From: Homalodisca vitripennis
Taxonomy: Eukaryota; Arthropoda; Insecta; Hemiptera; Cicadellidae
Direction: 5' to 3'
Length of the DNA stretch: 64,000 nt
Assembly (NCBI RefSeq): GCF_021130785.1
Contig: NC_060214.1
Location: 42,391,001-42,455,000, forward strand
Shown here: one piece after another, positions 36,450 to 49,100 of the stretch
Position numbering within the stretch: position 1 is the stretch's first letter
Layout: each line of letters begins with the position of its first letter
The notes under the pieces: model-generated
What the model was told of the DNA's origin: nothing
The model's input: only the letters and a program-made list of their open reading frames with translations
Databases searched by the model: none
Position numbers and translations under genes: made by a program

Positions 36450-37980
36450 TATCTTATTAATATAATATTGCACAATTGTTAAAGAAAGTTGCTTTTACTG
36501 AGTTTTACTGAAGACTGTACTTAAAATATAACGCTACTGCAATAAAATATGAGTAATTATTTATTGAACATTTTAAGAATTTAATTGTTTAAAACTGAAG
36601 TAAAATATATTTTATTTACTGTACATTTCTATATATATATTTAAATATATATTATTCTAGTGTAAAGATCATACCAAAACTGTTAAATGTTAACCAAGAA
36701 ACATTGCTTTATTTTATTGAACTAAGTATCTTATCTGATTATTTTTTTAATAAGTCATAAGCAAGGAAATTCTTGTTAAGTTAAGTTAAGTCTTGTTAAA
36801 GAGTCAGTTTAACGTGGATATGGAGATAACACGACCACATATCTACCTGAGGTTCAACTTCAATAAATATAATCTCTAAAATCCAACTATGTAACAAGTA
36901 TCTCTTCAAATTTGTGCAATTTAAAAGGACAAAGTAAAACTGTAAGTTATATCAGAGTCCTTATGTAAGTTATATGATTTTTAGAGTGGTTTCATATTGT
37001 ATAAATACTGTATATGAATTATAAATAATATATAAATTAACGGTGCATTACGATCATATTTTTAACATACGAGTTATTGCGTGATTTAATGCAACATAAT
37101 TTTGTATTATAATGTGTAATGTGAAGATGACAATCAACATAAACGTACATATATATAACCAAAGTTCGTTCTACTATGTATTATACAGAACAGTATGTTT
37201 ATAATAAACCTCTTCTGTGAACCATGAATAACGTACCAGAACTTTGGCCATTAACATAGCGTGCCCATGTATTATTCCAGGGGCAGGTGAACATTGGGCT
37301 CAGGTAAAAAACAAGTAGCTAAGTTCATTTTGCAATATTCCTATCATTTGTGGAAAAAAAATTCATTCCAAATGATGCATATATAAGTGAAGTATTACTA
37401 TTATAAAGAGAACAAAATTGCGTAGCCTAAATTCTATCATCAATGGTTAAAGAATTAAACTGGGTATACGTGATTTATGCAGATTCATTTAAAGCGTTAC
37501 GCCGTCAAACCTACAGTATAAATGTTTGAGGAATTGGATAAATAATGAATGTGTACTTTGGAGATGACAAGTGATTTTTTTTATAATTACCCATTAAAAG
37601 ATATCTACAGATACTTGACTTTAATATGTAATACATCAGTAGAAAATGACCATTCAAAAACTCGTATCTGTCACCGTCTTAAGGAGTAATACCATGGAAC
37701 ATAACGTAAAGTATACAACAAAATAAATATTTCAAATAACTGAATTTGCGAATAGTAATAAAACAGTCCTTTATATGATTGTGAACAATTTAAGCTTCTA
37801 CGTTGGCGTTCTAATGGATGGTTTTTAATAATCGAATTAGCTAATGTATTGCCCTTTCAGTCAAACTTTGCCTTAATAGGTTCTCTATACAGATACTTGC
37901 TCTTACAGGTTCTTGCTGTGTTAGTACAGACACTTATCTATTTTATTCCTGTTATTAGGAATTTTTTGTTATATTTCATT

Positions 37981-38025
37981 AAAAACTGTTATATATATAT
38001 ATATATATATATTATATTTCATATA
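37981..38025. repeat. (AT)n microsatellite in block B
   Basis: Alternating AT at 37,989-38,014, absent or much shorter at the equivalent place in block A (about 23,095). Confidence 0.85.
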
Positions 38026-41000
38026 TAAGAGTTGTTCATATCCCCTGAAAATATATATTTACATAGTGTGAATTTTGTTTAATGAAGAAGTCTTGTGTAA
38101 GTTCTCATATTGCATCATAAGTTTTTTTGCCTTAAACTATATTTATCTGATACAATTATTCCAACATCGTTCATCTTGTTCATCAAGTTAAGTCTATGAA
38201 AGAGCGTGTGGTTCTATTTCTACCATAGGATTAAAGCATACTTGATATATCCATTCACTGTGTCATAATATTTAATTAATTATGTCGTCAGTGGTTGATT
38301 TTAAACACTATGATCATTATATAATTTAAGTTGATAGTATTTGACACTTGCATGCGAAGAAATTATTAGGATATTTTTTAGGAATAGAATACTTAGACTA
38401 TTGCTTATAGCATAACTGGCTGAATATTACCAGTGTGGGTATTTATCAAAAAACGTAGTTTAGAGAGTGCTGAGTTAAATGAAATATTTTAAAAACAAGT
38501 AATAGAATTATCTAGAAAAACTGCATTACCTTGGCATGGAGTAAAACCTTGTAGGCAGCCACTTGATTAATTAAAGTTTATTGAAAAAGACTAATTAGCT
38601 TAAATAGAATTTATAGCTAATAGAATGTACATTGGTTTGGAAAAATATAAAATATAATTATCTTTCAACGAAGATAATTCTGTAAAATTAACTTATGGGA
38701 TATTATTAAATAAGCAATGTATTGCGAATTTTCTAATTTTTGAGGGGGGGGGGTTTAGGCTACTAAATGGAAAAAATAAATGTAATTTTTCTTTATTCAC
38801 CAAATGAATAACAGATGAGTGCTAGTTTTATTTTATGAGAAAAGTTCCTAAAGACCCGTTCAAAAAGTAGCATATAACTTGTAGGTTAGAACTGTTTACT
38901 TTAAATTGAAGTAAAGGCCATTGTAAAGCTTTTACCCCACCAATAAGGATATATTGTAAAATAGTTGTAGTGAGTCAAGGGCATGATTGTTTATCTGTAA
39001 ATAAGTGTTAGGGTAAACTAGACTTTTAATTACTTCCGTACTAGACGGTTAAGACCTGACAGGATTGTAAACAATAAATGTGCAACAAATCTACCAAATG
39101 GTACCCTGAAAATTGCATGGATTTTAACTAGGTAGTTACAGGAGGAAGATCGTCATGTTACAATCAATAATAATTTTGATGTCTTAGCCATTGAATAATG
39201 TTTGCTAATTTTAGAAAATACATTATATCATAGCAAAACTTTGTATCTTATCTTACATATACATTTTTTACATAGTGGACAAAAGTTATTGATATATTTA
39301 TCTGATTTATAGTTTAGAGAACTTTAAGTTAAACTTTTTAGTTTCCAGGGCTATAAAAAACTCAGGTAATAAATTTTTCTATTATTTCAGGAATATTACT
39401 TAGGATTTATCACATTATCTAAACTAATAAGTTAAAATAACAGAAAATTATTCGTAGGGACCTATATATCTTAATAAATGGATGGGGATACCAATTTAAA
39501 CCAATTTACTACACAACAGAAACCAATATAGTATAATGTTACGTTGTAAAGATTTTCGCAACAATAAAGCTAATTTATTAGTTGGCGTAAAGGGTTGCAC
39601 AACATAAATGCTTACGCTGTTTTTTTTAAATAGTACACCACCAAAATCCTTAATCTTTCAAATCGAAGTAACTATCAATAATTAGTGATACTATAACGAT
39701 TTTATATATACCATGCCTCATAGCAGTGTGGACACAAAGATAATGCGAACATTAGTTTAATTTGATTAAAATACTGCTGTAAAAACCAAATGATGTACAT
39801 ACAAGTTGAACTTCCTTGAATACCTAATTAAAGAAATATTAAATTAGGTGTTCAAGCAAGTTGTGCAAAGAGACAAGAAGTCCCTCTGGAAATAATTTAA
39901 TACATTACAAAAGTTCTCGTCCTTGGTGCCTTTTTAAAGTAAGATTACTGTGTTACTAAGCAAAGCTTATTAGTTAACTGTTGCTTTGATCCTCTCAGAA
40001 TATTTATTTGATTGTTTGTAGCATATATGTAGATGGGGTTTGAAAATGATCTACTGCACAGTCATGTAATTTTGTGGTGATATCAATGAAGTTCAATAAT
40101 AAATTGTTATCTTATCTCTAGTAAATGTAAAATACCGTATCCAATATTCGTACTTAAAGTTATTATAAATAGCTACTATATAAAATAAATTCGTATTCTA
40201 AGACTTGTTAAATTCTGCTTTTAAGCTAAAAGTATATCTCTGAAAAATATTCAAAAATTTTCAATATTTCAGCACAATTATGGTAACAATTATATCTTTG
40301 TGATGCTATATCTTATTGATTGCTCAATAATTGGTTTTTATCATTAATAGCACTAAATTTATATATTTGATTGATCGTAATAACTAAAATCGTAATGTAG
40401 TTGATAAATAAACCACAATTTTAAGGAAGATAATGATAAGAGCAAGATATGTAGCAGAATATTTTAGGAACAGTTTTCAAATTAATACAAATAAGCCAAT
40501 TATATCAATGTTTTACGTGTATTTTTTATGATTAGAAGTACAAAAAGTTTAGCATTAGTCCTAGACGCCAAAAGTAGACAGCTGTATTTCCCTTTCTTAT
40601 GTTTATATTAAGTTACATAAAATTAAACAAAGACTGAAGTAAGAATAAGGTTAATAACACATTTTGAGTTATACGAGGCGGACAGATGGTAGCAGTTTAG
40701 TCTTTACTGTCAAGTTTTTACAGGACTGTCTTATTGAAGTTATCCTAATTTATCACGAGCAAAGAAGCCGTTGAAGTGAGAAGTTAATTACTTATATCAA
40801 ACAAAAAATACCATCTTTTACTTCAATTAATTGAAGTATAAGTTCAAAGTATTGTTCTATTCTATGATATATTGATTATAAATCATGAGATCAATTTCAT
40901 ACTGCCCCTAGGTTTCGACGAGTACAGTTGATCACTAATACGGTATTTACATTTGCTAGTTGGTGTTTTGACATTCAACTAGGAAAATATAATCTCCGTC

Positions 41001-41798
41001 TGAAAAGAAAATATTAGGAAGTATGACAAAACTAAATAGAAACAAAAAATAAATATAAATATAAACGCCATATATTGAAAATGAATAATATCAGTACTTT
41101 GAGATTTAAGTTTTAATTTAGATACGTTTTTCCATCATTAGTAAACTTAAAGAAAATAAGTCCTTGAGAAATTGTAAGGACATATCACGCAGTAATGAAT
41201 GTTAAAAGTAGGTAGAAGAATGTATAGTTTTATTTTGGTATATAAATATCTTAAATATAAAAATTTAATACATAATAAGCATCATATGGATGTTTTGGTT
41301 ATACTACGTATCTCTAATATATAATGTAGACTCTCTAATGTTGTATATTTAAATAATTTAATGCTTTCTGCTTAGCAGTTATAAGAGAAAATATTGATCT
41401 TGTTGTTCTTAGTACGTAGAAAATATTATACTTACTTAGTCTTTACTTAAAAAAAACCATGATATTGTAAAATATATGGAGCGATCTTGACGTAATGTTA
41501 CACCATCTTCCTAGAGTCCATATCTGAATCCTCACATTCCCAATCCAACAGTTCAGAGAAGCTCTACTCTGCGACGCGGGGCTCGTATTATCTTTCTACA
41601 ATACTTCTTCACCCTTCATCTAATACAATTTTACGCGAATAGTAAAAATAAGTTTTTATACGTGATTTAATGTATTTGTACATACTCGAGGTCCCTGGTA
41701 GTTATTTTCATGCCACATTCCTTACAGAATATAGTAATACACATGCCCATTATTTATATAAAAATTAATTTTTGTCTCTATTTAAGCAGACAGTATAT

Positions 41799-42335
41799 AA
41801 ATATATAGTATAAAATACGAAAGAATTCATCGAGAGTAATCGATGCTGTTGAAGGAGCATTAAGGGGGAATTAGTTAGCTCTCTTTTCAAAGCTAGGAAA
41901 GAACTAAATTGTAGCACTCCTATAACATTTAACATACCTGCATCATACATTACTCCTAAACTTGAAAAGACATCCTTTCTTTAAGAACCAACAGAGAAAA
42001 GGGTGTTCTTAAATGCCTCATTAATATAAAAAATTGAATAGAATCTTTCTCATTCATTTAATGCTTTATGAGATGTAAATTACAAAATAAACACTATAAG
42101 AATTTGTATTTAAATGTTTTATTATAGGAATGCTGTAAAAATTTTAATCTTGGTCTTAAAAAACTGTTTTTATTAATTATTTCAACTGCTTTCATGGACC
42201 AGCATGGTTAACCATTTTGCTTGAGTATGTTGGTGGTTAAAAATTCTCAGTTTGTTACTTATGGCAAAACATTCTAAATATGGATAAATGAAATTAAGAT
42301 GGTGATAAATGCATAAATTATTTTGTTTGATGACT
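41799..42335. other. Unassigned DNA after block B
   Basis: Non-coding, no recognised repeat. Confidence 0.5.
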
Positions 42336-42337
42336 TA

Positions 42338-42610
42338 AAACTGAGATATTATTCTTAAACTACCCCCAGACATAGTAGCTAGTGATCAAAAACAATGACT
42401 TGTTGAGTATTTTATGAAAGTTTTAAAACATAACTATCATTCTCAGATTACCTCCATACAGAGTAACCAGTGATAAAAGACAGAAATTTGCTGAGTTTGT
42501 CATAAATGTTCTAAACATAACTATAATACTCAGAACCTCCTGATTGAGTTAGCTAGGGTACGAAGACAATGAATTGCTAAGTTCATTTAAAACAGAGCTA
42601 TAGTTTTTAT
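42338..42610. repeat. Diverged ~88-bp tandem repeat, three units
   Basis: Units share a AAACATAACTAT(A/C)ATTCTCAGA-like start, a CTCC--TAG-AG-TAGC-AGTGAT middle and a AATG-CTTG(T/C)TGAGT end. They start at about 42,338, 42,427 and 42,513. Confidence 0.55.
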
Positions 42611-45030
42611 ACCATCAAATGATTAAATTTGCTAACTTTCAATTTTTTTATTAATACCTCAAAGTGTTATTTTAGGTGTATTTTATTTCTTAATTTGAAA
42701 ATTTGACTTTTTAATTGTAAATAACTTTCACAACACTAGTTTTACAAATATATATTTAAAACAGCTTATCAGGATTTTACGATAGGCAACCAAATATATT
42801 TCTAAGTAAGAGTCAATCATTATGTGATGTAAAATACAAATGCTCGATCTGTAATTAACTTGCAGAATATGTAGAAAAGGTAACAATGTTTATATTTCCA
42901 ATTAAAGCACTTCAGTAAATATTTATTTAGTGTATAAGCAAACAGTCATTAGTTGTTTAGGTTCATTTGCATTTTACATGCCAATTAGTTCAACCATCAT
43001 TCCGACATCTATTATTACATCCTGAATAACTCATTTTAGTTATTAAAATTCTCAAAATAATTATGAAAATATTGGCAAATTACATTTACAATTATTACTA
43101 AATAGTTGGAAATATAGTTGTATTAATTTGGATTCCTCCATAGTAGGTGTGGTATATGCTCCTTATAATTCCTTAAATATTTTCAGTATTGAAAATAATC
43201 TTTTGGAAATAGGTGAAAATATAAATTTCATAAGTTAAGCGTAGATAAAATCATATTCTATAAGACATAGAACTCGGTCTATATCAATAATATGATAATT
43301 GTACCAGAATCCTAAATTTATAATTATCCGAGCGATAGCAAAGCCATCCCTCAAGAGGCTGGAAAAATTCCATATCCTTTATTTCTGTCTGTTTATCTCT
43401 TAAAATAAAACTTAAAACATTTCATGAAGATTTATTTTAATAAAACGATACTGAGCTCCATTATTGTGAATGTCGCTGTATATGATTAGGCTGAGCGTTT
43501 AAAAACATTTTTATATTTGGTTTATGGGTAACCTTGATTGAAGCGTGAAAATTGCATAATAATACAATCTATAATTAAACTCATTAAATTATATGGCTTT
43601 TTAACAATTAATATTTTATCACATTTAGCCTAATGAAATAAGCATTATACTTGAAATTTTCTCAGTACGCTTGGTAAAAGTCTGTTACGTAACATAAGTT
43701 GTAAAGTTGTAACGTACTACTAACTTGATAGTAATTATATGTCACTATAAAGGTTAATTATTTATTAGAAAAATGTCATATTCTTCTTTATTAGCTACGT
43801 GAAAACTCTGTTGAATTCAAATCAAGCCAGCCTCATTTTATAAACGTACACAATTTCTTATTGCACAGATCAATATTTATGAAAGAATTACTGAAATATC
43901 TTAAATAAAACGGTTGATTAGAATTACTAATAAGAATTTATTTAACAAATCTGTTTATATTTTATGGTTACATTGATTGGGTATTAAAATTAAAAGTATA
44001 AATAATTAATTTATTCGGTCTTCTTTTACAGTTAAAAAATGTAGTGTATGGTATCACACAATAATATTATAATATAGGCGAATCATATACAAATACATGC
44101 AAATTTTGAGTACATATCACCATATACCTTCCAAAAATGCGCTGATGTCAATCTGATTATGCGATAAATAGTTTTTTTTGTTTTCGATGGACTTAGAACT
44201 GTGATACATAGCAGACACTGATACGCGCCCTTTTTCAAAATTTTTCTTCCAAGTTTTAACACAAATCAAATATTAGGCTACCGAATGTTGTAATAATATT
44301 ATTTTATACACTGCTGCCGTTGTCTGTGATAGAGAAAGAAAAAGGTTTATTTATTTTTTTTACTATTTAGTGGATATCTATATTAGCCTGTATAATTCTA
44401 TAACAGTTTAGAAAACACCATTCATGTTTTAGTCCATGAACTGCATATATGAGAGTTTAAATGATATAAATGTTAAAATGTTTTAAACAGACTTTGGTAG
44501 TTGGAATACATTACGTCAGAGATAGCGTCACGATAATTCAATACAGTATATCATAAAAATGTAGAAAACGACTTCCTGCACAAGTTTAAGAAGCTTATAC
44601 TACACATTATAAATCTTACACTGTACATATTTACAATAAGGAGAATGATGTGTTTATAAGTAGTAGTTATAACAATACTATTTTTTTCGCTTGTTTGCAA
44701 GCACGGAAGTTTGCAAGTATTGCGTTTCAAACGTCTGCGAATTATTTTTCTTATCTTTTAAATTGTAAGTTCGTTACAAAGCAGATCTTTACCAATTATT
44801 GACTAAGCATATTTCAAGGCATTTTGATATAAAATATTATGGCAGATTACACATTGTCCGAAAATTTTTCGCGTTATATCTGTTATATCTGTAACATTCT
44901 TAAAATTTTATTTTGATTTCTTCGTACTGTATAGATATACGCATATTTAAAAGTCATTGTATTTTAAATAACTAAAAAACTATCTTTATTTCCAACATAG
45001 TTGATATTTAAGTTTTGTTCACATTTTCAG
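42611..45030. other. Unassigned AT-rich DNA
   Basis: About 2.4 kb without a supportable gene, RNA or repeat. Possibly an intron, if the candidate exon that follows is real. Confidence 0.45.
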
Positions 45031-45150
45031 TTTTACAAATACAAGAAGGTAGAAGAACAAAGATCTCTGGCTCTCATTATAACATGTACAACTCTGGCTT
45101 TATTCCTTTACGTGGGGTTTTCGGTATATTCCTACACTCTTGGTAGCTAA
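45031..45150 (+). CDS. Candidate terminal coding exon with a membrane helix
   Basis: A good-looking 3' splice site (AGTTTTGTTCACATTTTCAG, 45,011-45,030) is followed by 39 open codons ending TAA at 45,148-45,150. The stretch is clearly less AT-rich than the surroundings. The predicted peptide has a charged start (YKKVEEQRS) followed by a single hydrophobic helix (LALIITCTTLALFLYVGF) and a short polar tail, as in the C-terminus of a membrane protein. The frame is closed upstream by TAG at 44,998. I do not recognise the family, and no partner exon was identified in the preceding kilobases, so it could be the 3' end of a large-intron gene that starts upstream, or chance. Confidence 0.35.
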   Translation, partial: FYKYKKVEEQRSLALIITCTTLALFLYVGFSVYSYTLGS

Positions 45151-45915
45151 CGATGTCACTTTGTGTCCTAGAGAAATTATGATAAAAGAATTAATGCTCA
45201 TCTCTTCACTGGTTAGAATACTCAGCTCCCTATTGTTACGTTTATAAAATTTGTTTCATTTTCGCTATAACCTTCTAGAATTTGTCTCTTATTCTTACTT
45301 ATACCGCAAGTCATTGTAATGTCTCCTTATCCATTTATCTAATCTAGACATATATTTAGAAAACCTCTCTATGTTATACAAAAATCGGTCATTTAATAAA
45401 CTAAATATGTATTATCTAGTTCTATAAAAAATTAATTTAATTTAAAGTAAATATAAAAATATACATTTTTTATTAAGAACTAAACATTTTATGATTCACT
45501 GAATAATAGAATTATTGAAGTTGAGTGCGGATATAATCTTGAAATAATTCCCTTAAAATTCTTATTCAATATTTAAATAGTCATAGTAATATTACATATC
45601 GTTTGTTCTTACGTGTTCTTATACTATATTTATAATTTTGAAATAAATACTATTAAAATCACTTCCTTGAACTATCTTCACTACGGCACCAAAATTTAAA
45701 GATTTCAAAATAGAATATCCCCATAATATATCATAATTACTTAATTTGGAAGTTTTAATATTTACACCAGTTCGTAGATCATAAGCATTCAACTTCTTAG
45801 AGTGGGCTCTATATTACTCTTGTTCTCTCATTTAATCCCTTCAAATGTTCTTTCCTTTCAATGAAGACAAACAATGGTTTGTAGAGACAAGACCTATTTA
45901 CTGTAACATATCTTT
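45151..45915. other. Non-coding DNA
   Basis: AT-rich; an AATAAATACT stretch near 45,640 could be a polyadenylation signal for the candidate exon, but this is weak. Confidence 0.4.
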
Positions 45916-45920
45916 ATCTA

Positions 45921-45951
45921 CTGATTTCATTTCGTCATGAAATGAAATCAG
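45921..45951. repeat. Perfect 13-bp hairpin
   Basis: CTGATTTCATTTC (45,921-45,933) and its exact reverse complement GAAATGAAATCAG (45,939-45,951) around the five-base loop GTCAT, 76 bases before the poly-C tract. Confidence 0.93.
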
Positions 45952-46027
45952 AGACAGAAAAGAGGTGCATGTGACAAATAGTGTTTTAACATTGTGGAAA
46001 ACAACCGAATCTGCTATTCTATCGTTA

Positions 46028-46123
46028 CCCCCCCCCCCCCCCACCCCCCCCCCCCCCCACCCCCCCCCCCCCCCACCCCCCCCCCCCCCCACCCCCCCCC
46101 CCCCCCACCCCCCCCCCCCCCCA
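46028..46123. repeat. (C15A)x6 tract
   Basis: Six perfect 16-bp units of fifteen C and one A; the A residues are at 46,043, 46,059, 46,075, 46,091, 46,107 and 46,123. The complementary strand is almost pure G. The glycine-rich frame across it on the minus strand is a product of the repeat. Confidence 0.97.
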
Positions 46124-49100
46124 CCAGGCATTCTAGGTTAGGAATGGAAAAAGTTTAACTAATCAAAATGTTGATCACCGCAAAAGAAGGTCGGCCAGGA
46201 CGTTGGGGAGGAAAAGAGCCGAGCAGGGAGACCGCAATATTTCTCCTACTATTGCTCTCTGGTGTAACATGCTTCACTGTTGCGGAACAAATAAACTTTC
46301 GTTACCTTTCTTCCAAATACATTGAATTCATTTTCCTAGTGATAGTTAAAGATGAATAAATGTTTTTTAAAATAAATCGAGTTATAGGCTTCTGCAATTT
46401 ACAGCCTATATGTAAACTCATTATTATTAGTAAAAAAATATCTTTTACGATCCTATAGCTATATCTGTTTTAAAAAGTAATTTTTCACAAGTGGTGAACT
46501 TTACAAACATAAAAAAACCATCTTAATTCAAAGCTTTTTTCAATATAGAATTTTTAAATTGTTATCTTACAAGGAATGACAATAAAAATAAAAAGTAATA
46601 GTACCCATAATTATTACTGTATTAAAGCTATAAATAATTTAAGACAGTTTTTCTTAAAAAGAGAAAATAATTATCCAACATTTTTTGCTTTTTTTCTATT
46701 TAAGAAATTAATAAGATATTGTAAACTGTAAGCAATGCAATGAACACATTTCAGAATGGTATTTTATGAACCTTTTTTGTGCAATTAGTGAGACGATACT
46801 CTTATACAATATTGCTAAACCAAGAAATGCAAGACCGCGAATCGGTACCATAGTCACGTATCGGTTGGAGAATTGTATTGTGCTTGAAGTCGTTTATTAA
46901 TACAACAGTTTATCCAGACTCAATAGAGAAATGAAGTAGAAATCTAGAACACGTAACAGACTTATCATTTCTACTTTAATCAAGTAGTAATGCTTGAGTC
47001 GCTACACAAGATAACGGAGTTTACAGTAAATTTAAAGCTGTACTTGATGACTATTATTTATGAGAAGTTCTTTCTTTAAGAAACCTTATTAGTGGTACAT
47101 ACAACCTGTTTAAACCTTGTTCAACTTAGTGCATGAGAATCCGATGTAGCGTCCCTCGAATTTTGAATTCTGCTGCAAAACATATTCCCATTTTTTGTTA
47201 ATTCCCATAATTTGTCCATTGATTTAACCAAGTATAAAGGTAGAATATAATAGAGGTTTAAATCCGTGTGAATTTCAACACAAGAAGATCGTATTGTTGA
47301 CGAGCTTAGTTGCTTCAAGTTCCCAAAACTTAATAGCAAGAAAAATCCGTTTTCTATATTAGTAATGCAATATAATTTTAATACTAATAAAAAAAAGTTG
47401 CAATTAAAATTTAAAACCTTCGGTATTATATGAGTATCTCAATATTAAATACAATATACTCCTGAGAAACTCTCCCTAGATCTATTTGCAAAAAACCATA
47501 TTCAAAAAAGGTCATTTGCCTCTCCGTCTCCTTAATTCAGGTAGATTAAAGTTGTAGTTCTTAAGAACAAGTAAATTGATAAAGCGTTACTACAATATTA
47601 GGTACCATAAAAGCCAAGTGAATGTACCTTAAACTAATACATTAAACTCGATGTAGAAAAAAAGCTTCATGTAATATTACTTGCCTGCGGGTCAGATTCG
47701 TCTTGGAGATACCTAGTGGCTTAATTCAATGCATAATAAATTTGAGCAAAGCTACGCCATTTGTACAAAGAAAGGAAACAGGAAAGTGTTATATAAGAAC
47801 GGCCTTTTAAATTGAAAATAATAATAAATAACCTTAATAATAATAAACTTTATAACATAGTATTTGGATCAAAATTTCACACTTCTTTTAACGGTTTTTA
47901 TTTGGAGACTATAGATAATAATTATTTACAGATTATTTTATTATTTTCAGTAAAGTTCCAACTGCAAATCAAAGAATAGAGATTAAAGGGACCCTTGGAA
48001 AACGATTCTAAAAATTTTATGTTTTTACTTTTTAATACCTTGATTTAAAAAACGTCAATAAAAGAAAGATTACACTGCTGAGTCAAAAGCCAAGCAACCC
48101 ACTTTATGACACAACGGTATATTTATAGTGTCCACTAAAACAGTCCTAGACTGCACTTGGCAGAGAATGGGAATGACCTTTAAATACCTGCTATCAAACA
48201 CACAAAGCATCTCTTTAATTTACATGAATGTAAGAAATTAAAATATTTTATTAAGTTGGAACACAGTTACTTTATTTACTATTGTTTATTTACATCTACC
48301 TTTGTTTAATGCATTTAGTAGGAATTGATTCAGCATTTGCAGTTAAGGCTTTAGTCAGTTGCATCAATCGAAAGTAAATGTTTCTATAAATCAACTGCAC
48401 ATAATATATTAAAAATACCAAATATTTGTTTACATTTAAAATCATGTAAAAGCAATAATTGCGAATCCCTTTGTAATATAGTTATTAAAATATTTCCATT
48501 GAATCTGTGAATTCCCCTTCATAATAAAGATTTTTATTTAATGTTCCAGTTATTTGTGTGTTTAAACCATACAATTTAACTTTCTATAAGTACAATATGT
48601 TTACAAAAGAAGAGGACAAGCTAATTTTAGTTCCTAAGCTTATGAACCCATAGCATGAATATTTTTGTTATTTTTATAACCCTTCACAGCATGCCAGCAT
48701 TGTTTTAAATAGTAAAAACTCGAAATAAGCATTTTCAGTCATTATATTTTAGTAACAAATAATCTTCGTATCATATTTTAGTAAAAGATTATTTTAAAAT
48801 CAGAGTGCGTAACAAAGGTCTAACTCCAAACGTATTTAAGACAATAGTTTTGTGGTCTCAATGGGATCGTCAATTCGCCATCAAAAATTTAAACACATTT
48901 CTTTTCCCTGTTAATACATTTAGATCTTACAAATCATGGTGTTTACCAATGATAAGATTTTCCTTACAAAATAAATGGTGTAGTGTACTACGATAATAAT
49001 TTGAAATATATATTTTTTAATACTTCCTTATACATTTTGTTTGGACTTGTACACATTAATCAAATTACACTATTATCACAGGTATCTTGCTTTCATGTAT

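Larger units (their letters stand above)
28877..41798 (+). repeat. Segmental duplication, block B
   Basis: Second copy of block A, same orientation. Private features: a 2,091-bp mariner at 34,359-36,449, a ~640-bp segment at about 32,161-32,803 and a ~150-bp segment at about 40,585-40,735. Where block A runs into the Mutator-like exon, block B changes to unrelated AT-rich DNA seven or so bases after the same acceptor-like AAGCAG. Confidence 0.93.

Noticed and set aside
45898..46131. Glycine-rich protein frame
   Set aside because: Produced entirely by the C15A tract read on the minus strand.
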